Positions 43,540 through 54,500 of a stretch of DNA of 64,000 bases are shown here, piece by piece. The stretch is taken from contig OY754467.1 of NCBI GenBank assembly GCA_963575645.1, forward strand, positions 36,887,108 through 36,951,107. The letters run 5' to 3'. The position numbers and the translations under genes were made by a program. The notes beneath the pieces are model-generated. The model saw nothing but the letters and a program-made list of their open reading frames with translations, had not been told where the DNA came from and searched no databases. The number at the start of each line of letters is the position of its first letter. Position 1 is the first letter of the stretch. Source of the DNA: Xanthostigma xanthostigma (taxonomy: Eukaryota; Arthropoda; Insecta; Raphidioptera; Raphidiidae).

Positions 43540-43690
43540 ATGGCGGACGCCCCAAGATGGCGGGTTACGTTATTCTTTACAACCTTTTGACATGGGTATC
43601 AAATGCAAGAGTTTGACGAGTAGAATACGATAAGCTATCGTAAATCGAATATGACGGACGCCCCCAGATGGTGGATTGCCTTTTTCTTAC
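43540..43690 (-). repeat. CCGCCAT-type repeat, inverted copy
   Basis: ATATGGCGGACGCCCCAAGATGGCGGG and GACATGGGTATCAAATGC are the reverse complement of the phrases at 1365-1510 and of the satellite unit. The TGACGTCA site is lost here. Confidence 0.6.
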
Positions 43691-44009
43691 ATTATCAATT
43701 TTTATTTATTTATTTTATAATTATCATTTTATTGAAATGTAGGTACTGCAAAAAAAAATAATAACTTAGGTTCATAATCATGGCATGATAGTTTATTAGT
43801 TAAAGCCCACGTTTTTTAAGTTAAATTTTTAAAAATTGTATTATCCTTTTTTGTACGTTTTAATGAAATGCTCGTCTTTGAAACGTTTCTTTTTTCTATT
43901 TAATATTCTTTGTGTTTGAAGGTTATTTTATATTGCCTTGTCAATTTTCATTTGCTAATGTTACAATTTTTTTAGGCCACTACCTACTAACCTAGTATCA
44001 ACTACCAAC
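43691..44009. other. no gene recognised
   Basis: AT-rich spacer. Confidence 0.4.
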
Positions 44010-44011
44010 TA

Positions 44012-44449
44012 CAGTGTAAACTGTATATAGCGACACTCAAGGGACTCACTTTGTGGCGCTATTGAGAGTTGTCGTTAAACGGAGAGAACAAATAATCCAT
44101 TAATATTTTTTTACTATAATATGTATTTCTCATAATATATAAAAACTACTGATCAATAAACATTCATATCACAAATTTCAATGCTTATTATGGATAAGCA
44201 GCTGATCTTAACATATGAAAGATAATTCCAACAAACAAAAGAACGAATTTCTTAGAATTTTTGGTACGCATGATGCCGACAACAAAGCAACACAATAACA
44301 AACAAGTACTGTTTATTGCTTAATGATGACGTATTGTTGTCGTTATTTAGAGTGGGTGTGTCGTTATTTAGAGTATATCATTGTATGAGCAACAAGGTAA
44401 TTTCGACGTTTGTCGTTATATTGAGTGACGTTAAATGGAGTTTACACTG
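44012..44449. mobile_element. Tigger/pogo-type MITE, copy 2
   Basis: CAGTGTAAACTGTATATAGCG (44012) and TGGAGTTTACACTG (ending 44449) are flanked by TA (44010-44011, 44450-44451). It keeps the GTCGTTAAACGGAGAG and ATTTAGAGTGGGTGTG phrases of the family and lacks the transposase start found in copy 1. Confidence 0.85.
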
Positions 44450-44760
44450 TATATTTTAAATAAAATTTTTAATAAGAATAAAACGATAAGTAGGAGCTTA
44501 AAGGGCTGTTAATTTTTTGTCATTGTTTAACAAGTTTGACATCACATAAGTTGAAGTGAGACAGAAATTAAACAGCACTGTAAATTTTAACACTGACCGG
44601 TGGCCATACAGAATAATAATAATCCATAACTTTAATCCTATTAAGTTATAATAAGCTCTATTTGCGTTGCCTCTCGTATTAATTAAATGTCGGTTATTAC
44701 TTTTCTATTAATTTTGAATTTTCCGCGTCTATAAGCTACAATCTCTCTCTTGATTTTTTA
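44450..44760. other. no gene recognised
   Basis: AT-rich spacer without supported features. Confidence 0.4.
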
Positions 44761-45555
44761 CCATTCCAACCCACAAGTGGGGAATGGTATTAGTTTAGGT
44801 CAAAAATCACTTTTCAACAATTTTACAATGTCTTTTCGTTTTGAGATCCCACGAATCCAAAAAACATATTTTTGGAAAAACTGTGCGTCTGTTAGACTGT
44901 GAACATAATACAGGTCAAACGAATGACCGGATTGAAACCAAATTTTGGGAGGATGTCTGGTATGCAAATGTGAAGGGCCCTATTATTTTTGGGGACTATC
45001 GGCGCATGCGCAGAAGGGATATATGCTATAACGGTGTTTTTGTATAATAATGGTACACTTTTCATAACGGATTATTATTCTATTTATTATTTCAAGAAAG
45101 TTTCGTTAAAATTTTTTTTTTTAAACTTCATAGTTCCGGAAATATTTTGAAAATAAAAAAAATCAGCTGTTCTTTTGTTTTGTAGATCTGTCAGAAATAA
45201 ACTAGCTAAGCATGCTTTGATTAATTTTTACATAACGTGAAATATTATGTAGGTAACCATGGCAACGAATAGCAAATATTATTTTAAAGAATAGCTTCTG
45301 TTGCTACATTGTTAAAACATTCATTGTTACATGTCTATATTAGAAAAAAATATTTCTCAAACAATGTCACCATCGGGATACGAACACCGAATCTTTCCAC
45401 TGTCGCGGCGGACTGAGTTACATTACCAGCAAATATTATATTAAATAATAGCCATTACCCACGATATCAGAAATTTTATTTTCTTTATTATAGATACTAT
45501 AGGTATTAAATGTCAACATTTTGAAGTTGGAATGATCCCGTCGCCCAATTGGCTG
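44761..45555 (+). repeat. CCATTCC family element, copy 2, with SINE insertion
   Basis: Matches 27929-28660 from ACCATTCCAACCCACAAGTGG through CCCAATTGGCTGGAATT. Differences are mostly single bases. It has an extra 131 bp (45297-45427) that copy 1 lacks. Confidence 0.75.
45297..45427 (-). mobile_element. tRNA-like SINE with 25-bp target duplication
   Basis: The 131-bp insert is flanked by AGCAAATATTAT(T/A)TTAAA(G/T)AATAGC on both sides (45272-45296 and 45428-45452), with two mismatches. The copy at 28450 has a single, diverged equivalent. On the minus strand it starts GGTAATGTAACTCAGTCCG, D-arm-like, and continues to GGTGTTCGTATCCCG, B-box-like. Long target duplications are the mark of LINE-mediated retroposition. 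Confidence 0.65.
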
Positions 45556-45627
45556 GAATTTTTTATGTTTATGTAACGTTGAACAAATGAAATAAAACTA
45601 CTATTTTTTTTTGTTTTGATTCGACAG

Positions 45628-45833
45628 GTCTCGACGCAACGGTGGATCTGCTTACGGAAGTGATGAGAGACCCAAATCGTGCTGCGGACTTCTGCTGACG
45701 CAAACGGTGTCCATCCGTTGGTTCATCGTCATGATAGCTTTTGTCGGCGTGTGCTGTGTCGTCGTCGGTACCGTACTAGGCGCCATGAAGGCGTCGGGAC
45801 GCGATCATCTCACCGTCTCGCTGCTCATGATTG
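45628..45833 (+). CDS. Two-pass membrane protein with PPxY tail, coding exon with both membrane segments (partial 5' end)
   Basis: Exon between a TTGATTCGACAG acceptor and a G|GTAATT donor. The first base completes a codon started in an unseen upstream exon. Residue numbers here count from the first full codon. Residues 1-30 are polar and end in an arginine, with CC at 18-19. Residues 31-53 (WFIVMIAFVGVCCVV onward) form a membrane segment. A 7-residue link with KASGRDH follows, and 61-82 starts the second segment (LTVSLLMIGVG, continued in the next exon). The GC-rich codons contrast with the AT-rich surroundings. The protein is not recognised by name. Upstream exons are outside the window, or are too short to see in 1-45627. 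Confidence 0.9.
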
Positions 45834-45900
45834 GTAATTTACTCGATACTTAAGCTAACATTATTCGGTTTCAACTTGGGGATTTCTTTTGAAGTAATTA

Positions 45901-46256
45901 CAATAAAACCTCCTATAAGTTGAACTTCGAAAAGTCCAAAAACCTACAAAACTCGAAAAAAATGTTTGGTTCTTTTCCCTTCAAGTCTCAAATCTTCCAT
46001 TACTCAAAATCTCAACTCTGTAGGCCGAAATAATCAGTGAGCCATTACGATACATATTTTCCCTCCATAGCTCGAAAAAATTAATTGGACCTCTATATCT
46101 CGAAGATAGCAATATTCTCTAACTCAAAATTAGTTAGAATGAATCTTAACCTCTACAAGTCGAATATTTCCTTACAAAATCCGCCTAAGTCGAAATTTTT
46201 ATAACTCGAATTTTTTGTCGTTTCCATTGGAAGTTCGACTTGCAAAAATTCTACTG
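45901..46256. mobile_element. Decayed Tigger-type MITE in intron 1
   Basis: The left end CAATAAAACCTCC follows TA (45899-45900). The right end ...TTCTACTG (46256) is the mirror of a CAGTAGAA-type start. Inside are repeated phrases of GTTCGACTT, CTCGAA and TATAACTCG type, typical of Tigger-like elements. Age has blurred the ends. Confidence 0.55.
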
Positions 46257-47359
46257 AATTAAAATCTTGAGAAATGACATTAAAGTTGATATATCAACTT
46301 GTAATTTAATCCAGAAGCGTAGCTTATGTTTTTATAATGTGAATGCAGTTATTATGTACGTGTTGTGACATTATGGTAAAACGAGGTATTAGCGAGTTTT
46401 AAAGTCAGACGAGTCATAATATTAATCATTACATTTTTTGCACGTACCTCCTATAAAATGTCTTATTTTCACATCATAATTATATTGGCGATAATTTTTT
46501 TAAAGATCTAAGGGCGTAAATATTTTTTTTTCTGGTCAGGGGGGGGGCTAAAGCAAAAAATCTATATTTTTTTAAGTTTTATTAATATCACACAAGAATA
46601 CTTACAAAGGAAGGTGTCAAGCAAAATATTAATTCCCAAACCAATGTTCCAAGTACTTTTTGCCATGCTTTTTTGGAACATTGTGTATACAACAAAATTT
46701 TAAATTTTCTTTGTGATTTGCTATTCATTCAAAGTTTATGTATAATAAATGATCTAGTAAAAGTGAAAAATGAAATTCCGCGGATATTATTATCGACAGA
46801 AACCAATTAATTGGTTGGAGTGATTAATTTTTCGACTGGAACACAAAGGCGGCTCTGCCATTATTGAATGGCGACTAAGGGTTGGGGCGACGTCCGAACA
46901 GTTCACGGGGTCACCAGCTGCCGCGGCCAGAGCCTACATCAATCATCTTTTTTTAATTAATCAAATCATATACAATCGACGCAGCTTTTTTATTAATCTG
47001 TGCGTCAATATGATTATTATACACAGCCAATGGTTTTCAAGCGTTTTTTTTTACAAAAAAAATGTAGGTGTATATTTTTCACACCGGTCTTGTCTGTCTG
47101 TTAGTTGCACTCCAAACTTAACCGGATCTATTTTTTTTTATTTTTACAGAAAATATTGCCTCGTGATATTAGGACCAGACTTTTAAAGAACTTGGCGGAC
47201 AATTTTATTAGATACCTATATACCAATAAACAAATAAATAAAGTGAAAAAGTTCGTTATTTGTTTGTCGCGGATAAGCTCAGGAACTACTAAACCGATTA
47301 AAAAATTTCTTGTACTGTTTTATAGTCCACTTGCTCCCGATTGACACATCTTTATAATA
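46257..47359. other. Intron 1 sequence, no other gene seen
   Basis: It includes a poly-G run (46540) and a GC-richer patch (46840-46930) with a decayed repeat look. A retroposon-like stretch at 47140-47340 includes GGATAAGCTCAGGAACTACTAAACCG, resembling Helitron 5' sequence. Confidence 0.4.
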
Positions 47360-47766
47360 GCTTTATATATATAAAAATCTCGTGTCACGATATTCGTCCG
47401 CGCTATTTTCCGAAACCATTGAACTGATTTTAATAAAATTTTGTAAATGTGTCTTGCTTGGTCTAACTTACGCTATAGGGTAATTTTCATTAAATATTTT
47501 ATACAAAATTACGGTTATTTGTGAAAATAAAATGTTTTAGTGACATGTAGCGACATCTCATAGAATTTACTCAAAGCTATCAGTTCAGAAGCAAACAAAA
47601 AAAAAACTGTTTTATTACCAAATAGCGACATCTGTTGTAATTCGATCAAAGCTATTAGTTCAGAAGCAAATCTGGTAGAATTTGCTCAGACGCCGGGCCG
47701 CAAACGAAATACTTTTGGCAGAATTATATCTATCTCACCCGGGTGAAACCGGGACGGACCGCTGGT
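47360..47766 (+). mobile_element. Helitron of the TCTTTATATATA family, intron copy
   Basis: Its start is CTTTATATATATAAAAATC preceded by G instead of T. Its 3' end CACCCGGGTGAAACCGGGACGG, then CCGCTGGT before a T, fits CTRRT. The body matches 8659-9092, including TCGTCCGCGCTA and AAAGCTATTAGTTCAGA. The end lies only 80 bp before the acceptor of exon 2, inside the intron. Confidence 0.75.
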
Positions 47767-47845
47767 TATTACATAAAGATAAAAGGAGGGGATGAACAGT
47801 GAGCGAAAATTTCTGAGCTAAATTCGTGTACGTTTTGTTTTTCAG

Positions 47846-48218
47846 GTGTTGGAATCGTACTGGTCACAGTGAGTGGTGTGGCGTGGCGTCTGACGTCACA
47901 CGACGCACCGACGTGTCGGGCGATGCTAGGGCTTGGCGGTTCGGACGACGGCACAGGTGGCGGCGGCGGTGACAGCTGCACCAGACGATTCGTTCCGCGG
48001 CTTCCGCCGTCGTACGGAAGACCGCACCATCCGTACGCGGCGATGATGTATCCGGAGTTTCAGTACAGGCCGCCGCCTCCCAGTTATCAGGCGTCAATGC
48101 AAGAATATCGTCTCAGATTGTTGCTGCTGGACAGACACGCTCCCGTTATGGCGCCAGGTGGACAACATGCCGTCACCCCGCCACCTACCTACAGATCGAA
48201 TTCGGGAAGTCTATTAAG
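47846..48218 (+). CDS. Same gene, exon with end of membrane segment 2 and three PPxY motifs
   Basis: The acceptor CGTTTTGTTTTTCAG precedes GT, which completes the Gly codon split by the intron. The donor AAG|GTATGAGT follows at 48219. The second membrane segment ends at VAWRL (80-84). A cytosolic or luminal tail then holds a Gly run (106-110) and PPxY motifs at 122-125 (PPSY), 146-149 (PPSY in PPPPSYQ) and 181-184 (PPTY). PPxY is the ligand of WW domains, for example in Nedd4-family ubiquitin ligases. The stretch PEFQYRPPPPSYQASMQEYR has the look of a conserved block. The topology and the role are inference. Intron 1 is 2012 bp. Confidence 0.9.
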
Positions 48219-48285
48219 GTATGAGTGTAACTGTCGGCAATCATTACGAAGATGTTGGCTTTTTAGATCATTATTTTTATTGTTA

Positions 48286-48720
48286 CAGTGTAAACTCTAT
48301 ATAGTAACACTCAAAGAACTGTGCACTTTGTGGCGTTATTGAGAGTTGCCGTTAAACGGAGAGAAGAAATTATCCATTAATATTTTTTTACTATAATATG
48401 TTTTTACTCATAATATGTACATAAAATTTACAACTGACCAACAAACATTCATCTGATTTAAACATAATATGAAAGATGATCCCAATAAACAAAAGAACGA
48501 ATTTCTTAGAATCTTGGGCACGCATGATGCCGACAACAAAGCAACACAATAACAAATAAGTACTGTTTATTACTTAATGATGACGTATTATTGTCGTTAT
48601 TTAAAGTGGGTGTGTCGTTATTTATTTCTGTATGAGCAACAAGGTAAACCTACTAAAGTAATTTCGACGTTTTAAGGAGTTTGTCGTTATATCGAGTGAT
48701 GTTAAATGGAGTTTACACTG
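48286..48720. mobile_element. Tigger/pogo-type MITE, copy 3, in intron 2
   Basis: CAGTGTAAACTCTATATAG (48286) and TGGAGTTTACACTG (ending 48720) are flanked by TA on both sides (48284-48285, 48721-48722). About 90% like copy 2 by eye. It starts only 68 bases after the donor of exon 2. Confidence 0.9.
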
Positions 48721-49059
48721 TATTAGGATTTTGGAAGAATGTTCCGAATATTTATTTAGTTTGAATGTTTTGGGATGTTATCATTGACGGGAAGTTGAAG
48801 AACAATTTATAAAGAAGATTTATCGATCTTTTTCTTGTGAAAGAAATTTCTAAAATTTTTTTTTATTTTCGGGGCTTGTGACCACAAGCGAAAGATCAGT
48901 AGAACTTTTTTTTAAATTCTTCCTCAACTAAACTTTCCTTCATCTTATTGGAACTTGGAACAAAACTAATTACCTATTGACAGTTTTGAAATATTGTTTT
49001 TTAATACTTTGCCATATTTTTTTAGGGTCTTAGGACATTTTTTGAAATATTGTTTTCAT

Positions 49060-49256
49060 AGAGATATTACACTAGAGTACGCGACTGAGCCATGAAAGTG
49101 TCTGCTATTCAGAGAGAGAAAAGTTCCTTATCTCCATGGTAACTAATGATACAAAACAATGCTGATTTGAGTAAACATATATAATGATACGGCAGACACT
49201 TTCACTTATGGCAAGCATACCCGCTAGCCTACTCTAGTACTTATATCTCTGTGTTT
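49060..49256. repeat. Imperfect inverted repeat in intron 2
   Basis: AGAGATATTACACTAGAGTACG and GAAAGTGTCTGC are mirrored at 49185-49256 (GCAGACACTTTCA and CTCTAGTACTTATATCTCT). Probably a decayed foldback MITE. Confidence 0.65.
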
Positions 49257-49376
49257 TTAATACTTTTCCATATTTTTTTTGGGTTTTAGGGCATTGTTTT
49301 GAAGGTTTTGATATATTATTGCTTTGAACGTTTTGAATTATTGATTTGATGGTTTTGGAACATTGTTTTCGTTGTA

Positions 49377-49864
49377 CAGTGGTACCTCGACATACGAGTT
49401 TAATTCGTTCCGCAACCTTGCTCGTATCTTGAATTATTCGTATCTCGAAGCAAATTTCCCCATACAAAACAATTGAACTACCATTAATCCGTTCCAACCT
49501 CCAAAATGCCACTCCAGTTTGAATAATAAAAACGTATTTATAAATGACAAATATTTATTGTACAAAAACAAAAAAGAGAATGTAAAGAAATAAATTAGAT
49601 ATCCTCACTGGTCTTTGCCTTTTTCGCTACATTTTTCTCGCTTTCACCTGTAGGCCGTTTAGAAAAAAAACATGTCCAAGAAGGTTTGTTTCTTCCTCCC
49701 TCTCAGAATGTTCCGGAAATGAGTTAGGCAAGTGTCATTAAACCTGCTAAACCGAACTCGTATCTCGAATTTCGCTCATAACTTAAAGCAAAAAGTCACT
49801 CGCTCGCCGGCTCGTATCTCGAAAAACTCGTATGTTGGGGCACTCGTATGTCGAGGTACCACTG
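49377..49864. mobile_element. Tigger-type MITE in intron 2 (CAGTGGTACCTCG ends)
   Basis: CAGTGGTACCTCGACATACGAG at 49377 is mirrored by CTCGTATGTCGAGGTACCACTG ending 49864, without mismatch. TA flanks both ends (49375-49376, 49865-49866). The interior repeats CTCGTATCTCGAA in both orientations. The ends have the pattern of Tigger elements. No transposase fragment was recognised. Confidence 0.9.
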
Positions 49865-49866
49865 TA

Positions 49867-50492
49867 TTAGAACACTTTTTTGTGGTCTTAAAATGAAGAG
49901 CGGTTTTAAGGATATTTTTTCATGCCTTTGTGTCAACAAGAATTTAAAACCTTATTTGAAGAATTTTGAGACATTGTTTGTAACTTTTCCGGTTTCGAGG
50001 GACTGGTTTTAAAATGGATTTGAAACTTTGTTTATAGACCTATTGAATATACCTACTGCTGCTAGTGTTTTAGAATAATGTTTTCAAGGTTTTGGAGCGT
50101 TGCTTTCACGATTTTAGAACATTATTCCTAAAATTTTAGTACAATATTGCTATGATGTTTTAGTTGTTTTGATAGTTTCAGGACATTATATTGAGGTTAT
50201 CCGGGAATTTATCCAGTTTAGACTTTAGAGATTACATTTCCCTAGATAGAACATGTTAATCGATAGAGTATGGTTGTGGGCTATCTCAATCCTTTTGGAA
50301 GAACACTTTTCACACAGTGTCGGATTAAGACTCCTTGATGCCCTAAGCATTTCTTGGCAATGGGCCCTCACCTCCAACAGCAGTCTAAAAAATTCTAATA
50401 TTATCCCACTCTTTCATGTTAAATTTATAAAAAAAAAATTCAAATTTTGAATGTCATAAACTTTTTCATTAATTATTTTGGTACCGTTTCAG
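49867..50492. other. Intron 2, no gene seen
   Basis: AT-rich. The frame at 50253-50450 has no recognisable domain. The branch-point and acceptor region precedes exon 3. Confidence 0.4.
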
Positions 50493-51000
50493 AGGACCAC
50501 TGTCCAATAGACGCGACGCAACACAATCGGAGTACAGCTGCCCGCCAAGCTATCGGTCACGAACCAGTTCGAGCCGACCTAACCTCGATCCCGGCGGTGG
50601 CGGAACAACGACAGTCAACGGAGGCGCCGATCACAGCCGAGAACAGTCGATCTCACTGTCGGACTCAAACGGATCAGTTGTTAATGTCGTCAGCATATTG
50701 ACCAATCAAGTGGGCGACGACAGTATTGAAAACATTTCGTTAGATAATATAAAAGTAGTGCCGGACGCGGAAATAGCGCCGCTGCGGATGCTGTTGAAAA
50801 GTGCCAGTGAAAACAATATCGACGGTGAAATGACAAAAGACGGTAACCTGGTGACAATTGTTCAGACGGGCAGCGATCAAGGTTCTGTCATTGTTACGGT
50901 GTCCGGATCACAGATGTCCTCCGCCACGACTGCCAACACAAGTGGAGCTCATCAATTGACCGAAATGAATAGTGAAATGGAAATATTAGCTCATTTATAG
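50493..51000 (+). CDS. Same gene, last coding exon with fourth PPxY and TAG stop
   Basis: The acceptor TTGGTACCGTTTCAG joins the split Arg codon AG|A in frame. A fourth PPxY is at residues 210-213 (CPPSYR), followed by Ser/Arg-rich and Gly-rich parts (T-S-S-S-R-P-N-L-D-P-G-G-G-G). An acidic stretch follows (DDSIENISLDN), and the tail ends TEMNSEMEILAHL. The three exons together give 361 visible residues. The late tail is rich in Ser, Thr and Asn and probably disordered. Four PPxY motifs suggest regulated turnover or trafficking of the membrane protein, which is inference. Intron 2 is 2274 bp. Confidence 0.9.
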
Positions 51001-51226
51001 TTGTTATTGTTTCTGCGTAGGCACTTGTTTTTTTTATCTTATCCTCGTACATCCGGTATAAATCACTCTGACTTATTTTGGAAAGAAAATAACGCGAAAA
51101 TTGAATGTCACAGCGGAAGAAATAGTGCCTGAAGTAATTCAGAAATTTGATTCAAGGTCAAATTTGTGTATGTCTGGTTAACGGGTTGAATTTAGTAAAA
51201 AACAAATGGTTTCTTGTCGAAATAAA
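51001..51226 (+). other. 3' UTR with polyadenylation signal
   Basis: AATAAA at 51221-51226, 221 bases after the stop codon, is the first canonical signal. Another AATAAA at 51370 lies inside the hAT element that follows. Confidence 0.55.
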
Positions 51227-51299
51227 CAAAAATAATTAATTATCCACAAAAACGTCTATGTGTAATGTCGAGTTGCGTGGCTGCGTAGTTGCAACCAGG

Positions 51300-51540
51300 C
51301 AGGCGCGGTCGCAGCCTGAAATTTTGGGGGGGGTCACTCACTACACTAATAAAAAATAGGTATCTGGAATAAAATAAACATTATTGCACAAGACAATTTT
51401 CAAATGGAAGTCGTCTTTTTGTATTGTAGCTAAAATTTTCCTTTTATTATTTGGCAAATTTTTTAGATTTTTCAATTTGACCTTAGATTTTGGGGGGGGT
51501 CATGTCCCCTGTGACCCCCCCCCCCTTCGGACCGCGCCTG
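51300..51540. mobile_element. hAT-type MITE with 8-bp target duplication
   Basis: CAGGCGCGGTC (51300) and GACCGCGCCTG (ending 51540) are perfect inverted ends. CAACCAGG is duplicated exactly (51292-51299, 51541-51548). The interior is AT-rich between two G- or C-runs (GGGGGGGGTCA and TGACCCCCCCCC) that also mirror each other. It lies downstream of the host gene. Confidence 0.9.
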
Positions 51541-51548
51541 CAACCAGG

Positions 51549-54500
51549 TTGCAGTTGTCAGTTTACCAAATACTTATGCTGGGTTGCAGAAAAGGTTGTC
51601 CTGATTTGACAGTGATCTTAGATGGTGAACATACATATTTCTCTGTATGAAAAGTGTAGTAGAGTTTTAAATCGAAAAATAATTGATCGACTGAAACGAT
51701 GTTTTTCTTAAAGTGTATATTCATGTATTTAGCATCGTTTTTTGTACCTACAGTTTCCACTTCGAAACAACGGTTTTCTACGCATTTTGATCAAAATTTT
51801 GCTGTGAAAAGCGACCTTTTTTCTATGTAGAACAACTATTTGTTTTTTTGTTAGTACAATCTAATGTTCTAGACCAGTGATGTCAAAGACAAGCTATCTC
51901 AATTCGGCCCGCGACTAGAATCTATCCAGTGAGGATTCCAATCTCTTCAGAAAATAACTACCTCAAATATTACACTTGACATCAATGGGCTTATCAAAAA
52001 CAAGATACCTCGGGTGTCTGAATCCTCAAGTTCAAGATAATTTATCCTTTTTATTACCTTTATATGAAAATAGATTTAAACAAAATAAATAAAGCTTTTA
52101 ATTTAGTTGTTAGTGGTAGTTTTGTTCCAGAAATATGTATTGAAAGAGATTTAATTTGGTTGAGGAACGATTGAAAAAATAAGCTTTAGTAGCACTTATG
52201 GCTTTTAATTCTAGTAGGTATGTGTTTTGGCCCGCTAACATACCTAAATCTTATAAACGGTCCTTTAGAAAAATTAGTCTGACACTCCTGTTCTAAACGA
52301 CAGCGAGTTTTAATACGACATTCGACTGCTCCTGGTGTATGGAAACTGTAATTATATGATCACAATTTAAGATCATTGTCAAATCAATTTTTTTGAAAAT
52401 TCTTTTTGCAGCCCAGCATTAATGTCATTGGAAATCACGTCACATAAAATTGCAAACCCGCGAAACAGCACTCAACAAACCACATTTATAGCATAGAAAA
52501 AGTGTTTCTACTATTTGGCTATTGTAATGAATATGTCTGTAATGTCGAATATTCCAGAACCTATTAATATTAACCGTTAATGAGACACATACGATAAATG
52601 ATTTTAAATTCCTAATTTCCAAATATTCACAGATAAATTAATGTTTTATTCATTTTGTATTGGATACAAAAATAAATAATAAATTTATGAGGATTTTGAA
52701 TGCTACTTCAGGGACATTTCCATTGTGAAATCTGTCTTTTTTTTAATTATTTCATGTTTTTTTTTGGTGTGTTTTAATAAAAGTCCTTCGCAAATGCGTT
52801 ACCCGCAGGTCAGGTCCAGGCTTTGTGAATATAAGCCAAGATACTAAAATGAAAATATCATAGGGCTACTGTAAAAACTTTTTAAAAAAATATAGTTAGT
52901 GAGTTTTGGCAGTAACCCCGCAATAAAATAAATTATATCGTTTTATATCTAAATAAAACATCTCAGTCATAACTATTTTTAAAATTAGGTTTGTCCGTTA
53001 TTCATTCATTTATAAAAATCATTTCGATAGCCTAAGATCACAATTTTTTTGACGTTTAATTGTTCGCCGTTTTTATGAATGTTATTTCTATGTATCAGCT
53101 TTATACGGTGTATCCAAATTTGTGTTCCCCAATTAATCAATACACTGTATAATAGAATATTTCACAGTGGCGGCTCACGGGTCCAAAGGTTAATGAAGTG
53201 CTTGGGGTTGGCTCAGGGACATAGGCAGAAATTTTGTTTAGGGAGGGCTGAAATACGCAGAAGGTGATAGATATACTTGATTTTATCGCATTGTGTTTTT
53301 AACTCAAGTTTCCTCCCTTGGTTTCATCCTTGCCTTATACTTCATACTTTACGAAAATCCCTTCTTTGTTCCAAATGTTTTTTGTTCTAAAAAGCAAGCA
53401 AGGCCAATAAAAAAGTTTTTGTAACTACAACGTTCAGAACACCAGTAAATAAACTTTATATTATACGTTTAGGACGACCATTTTATTTTAGATCTTTATA
53501 TCGCCACCTTTCCATAACATAGTACGTCGTCGTTGATCGGATTCATTGTTGATATACCTGAAGCAAGCAGTAAACAGTTATCTGTTGGCCACTGCATGGG
53601 TGACATATTACGCCGTTTAGTTGCACACATGAAATCCAACCATAATTATGCTTTTACTATGGCGGTGACCGCGCTGACGTCATGGTTGCAGTAGCAACGG
53701 GCGTTGTAAGTGCAGATTACACAATAGCCAGGCACAATTCTTCATTGTAGTGTGTATGTGCCACTACAATGCCGCCTTGTTGCTAATTTTGTGATAATAT
53801 ATGATTGCACGATATTGTTACTTTATTAGAATTTGAATTAAATACAAAATTTATTTATTACACGTATCAAAAAAAAAAACATTTTATGGGAAAGGATCTA
53901 AAAGAATGATGAAAGTACACTTCACCCAACTTCACCTGAATAGCTGCCACTGATATTTTATTACAATTCTCAATTTTAGTCGCTATCGAGATATTAAATT
54001 GAATCGTTAAAAATATTATTAATTTGTTTTCTCCGTTTAGTTACTTCAATATTGTTACTTAGTTAGGTTTTAAACGATTTTATTTTTTCTTTTAAAACTA
54101 TATATACACGCAGTAAAGTCCTGATTATCTAATTCCGACATGCTCACGAAACTTTTCTAATTATAGACTAACAATAAGAGAAGCTATAAATATTATTTCT
54201 GTAAAAAAATAGGTATGAGTCTGTTTTATGAAGTGAAACTTCTTTAACGATGTATCTGCTTGAACTTTTCTGTAACGTTACAGGGGAAATATAAGAGGAA
54301 ACTTGATAAGGCAAAATTAAAGGGGAAATGATTCAAAATGTAAGTATAGGTATTATTATATGGATAACGCATCAACGAAATGAGTTCATAACTGTAAAGG
54401 AGTTTCACTTCCCCCGTGAGCGTATGTGGGTGAGTTTCACGTACCAAAGAGTGAACAAGGAGGGATCAAAGAGATCGTTCGGATTATATATTTTACACAT

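Noticed and set aside
1-45627. 5' exon of the PPxY gene
   Set aside because: No upstream exon with a matching phase and GC-rich codon use could be recognised; it may be outside the window.
53166-53290. hAT element starting CAGTGGCGG
   Set aside because: No matching right end or 8-bp duplication was found.
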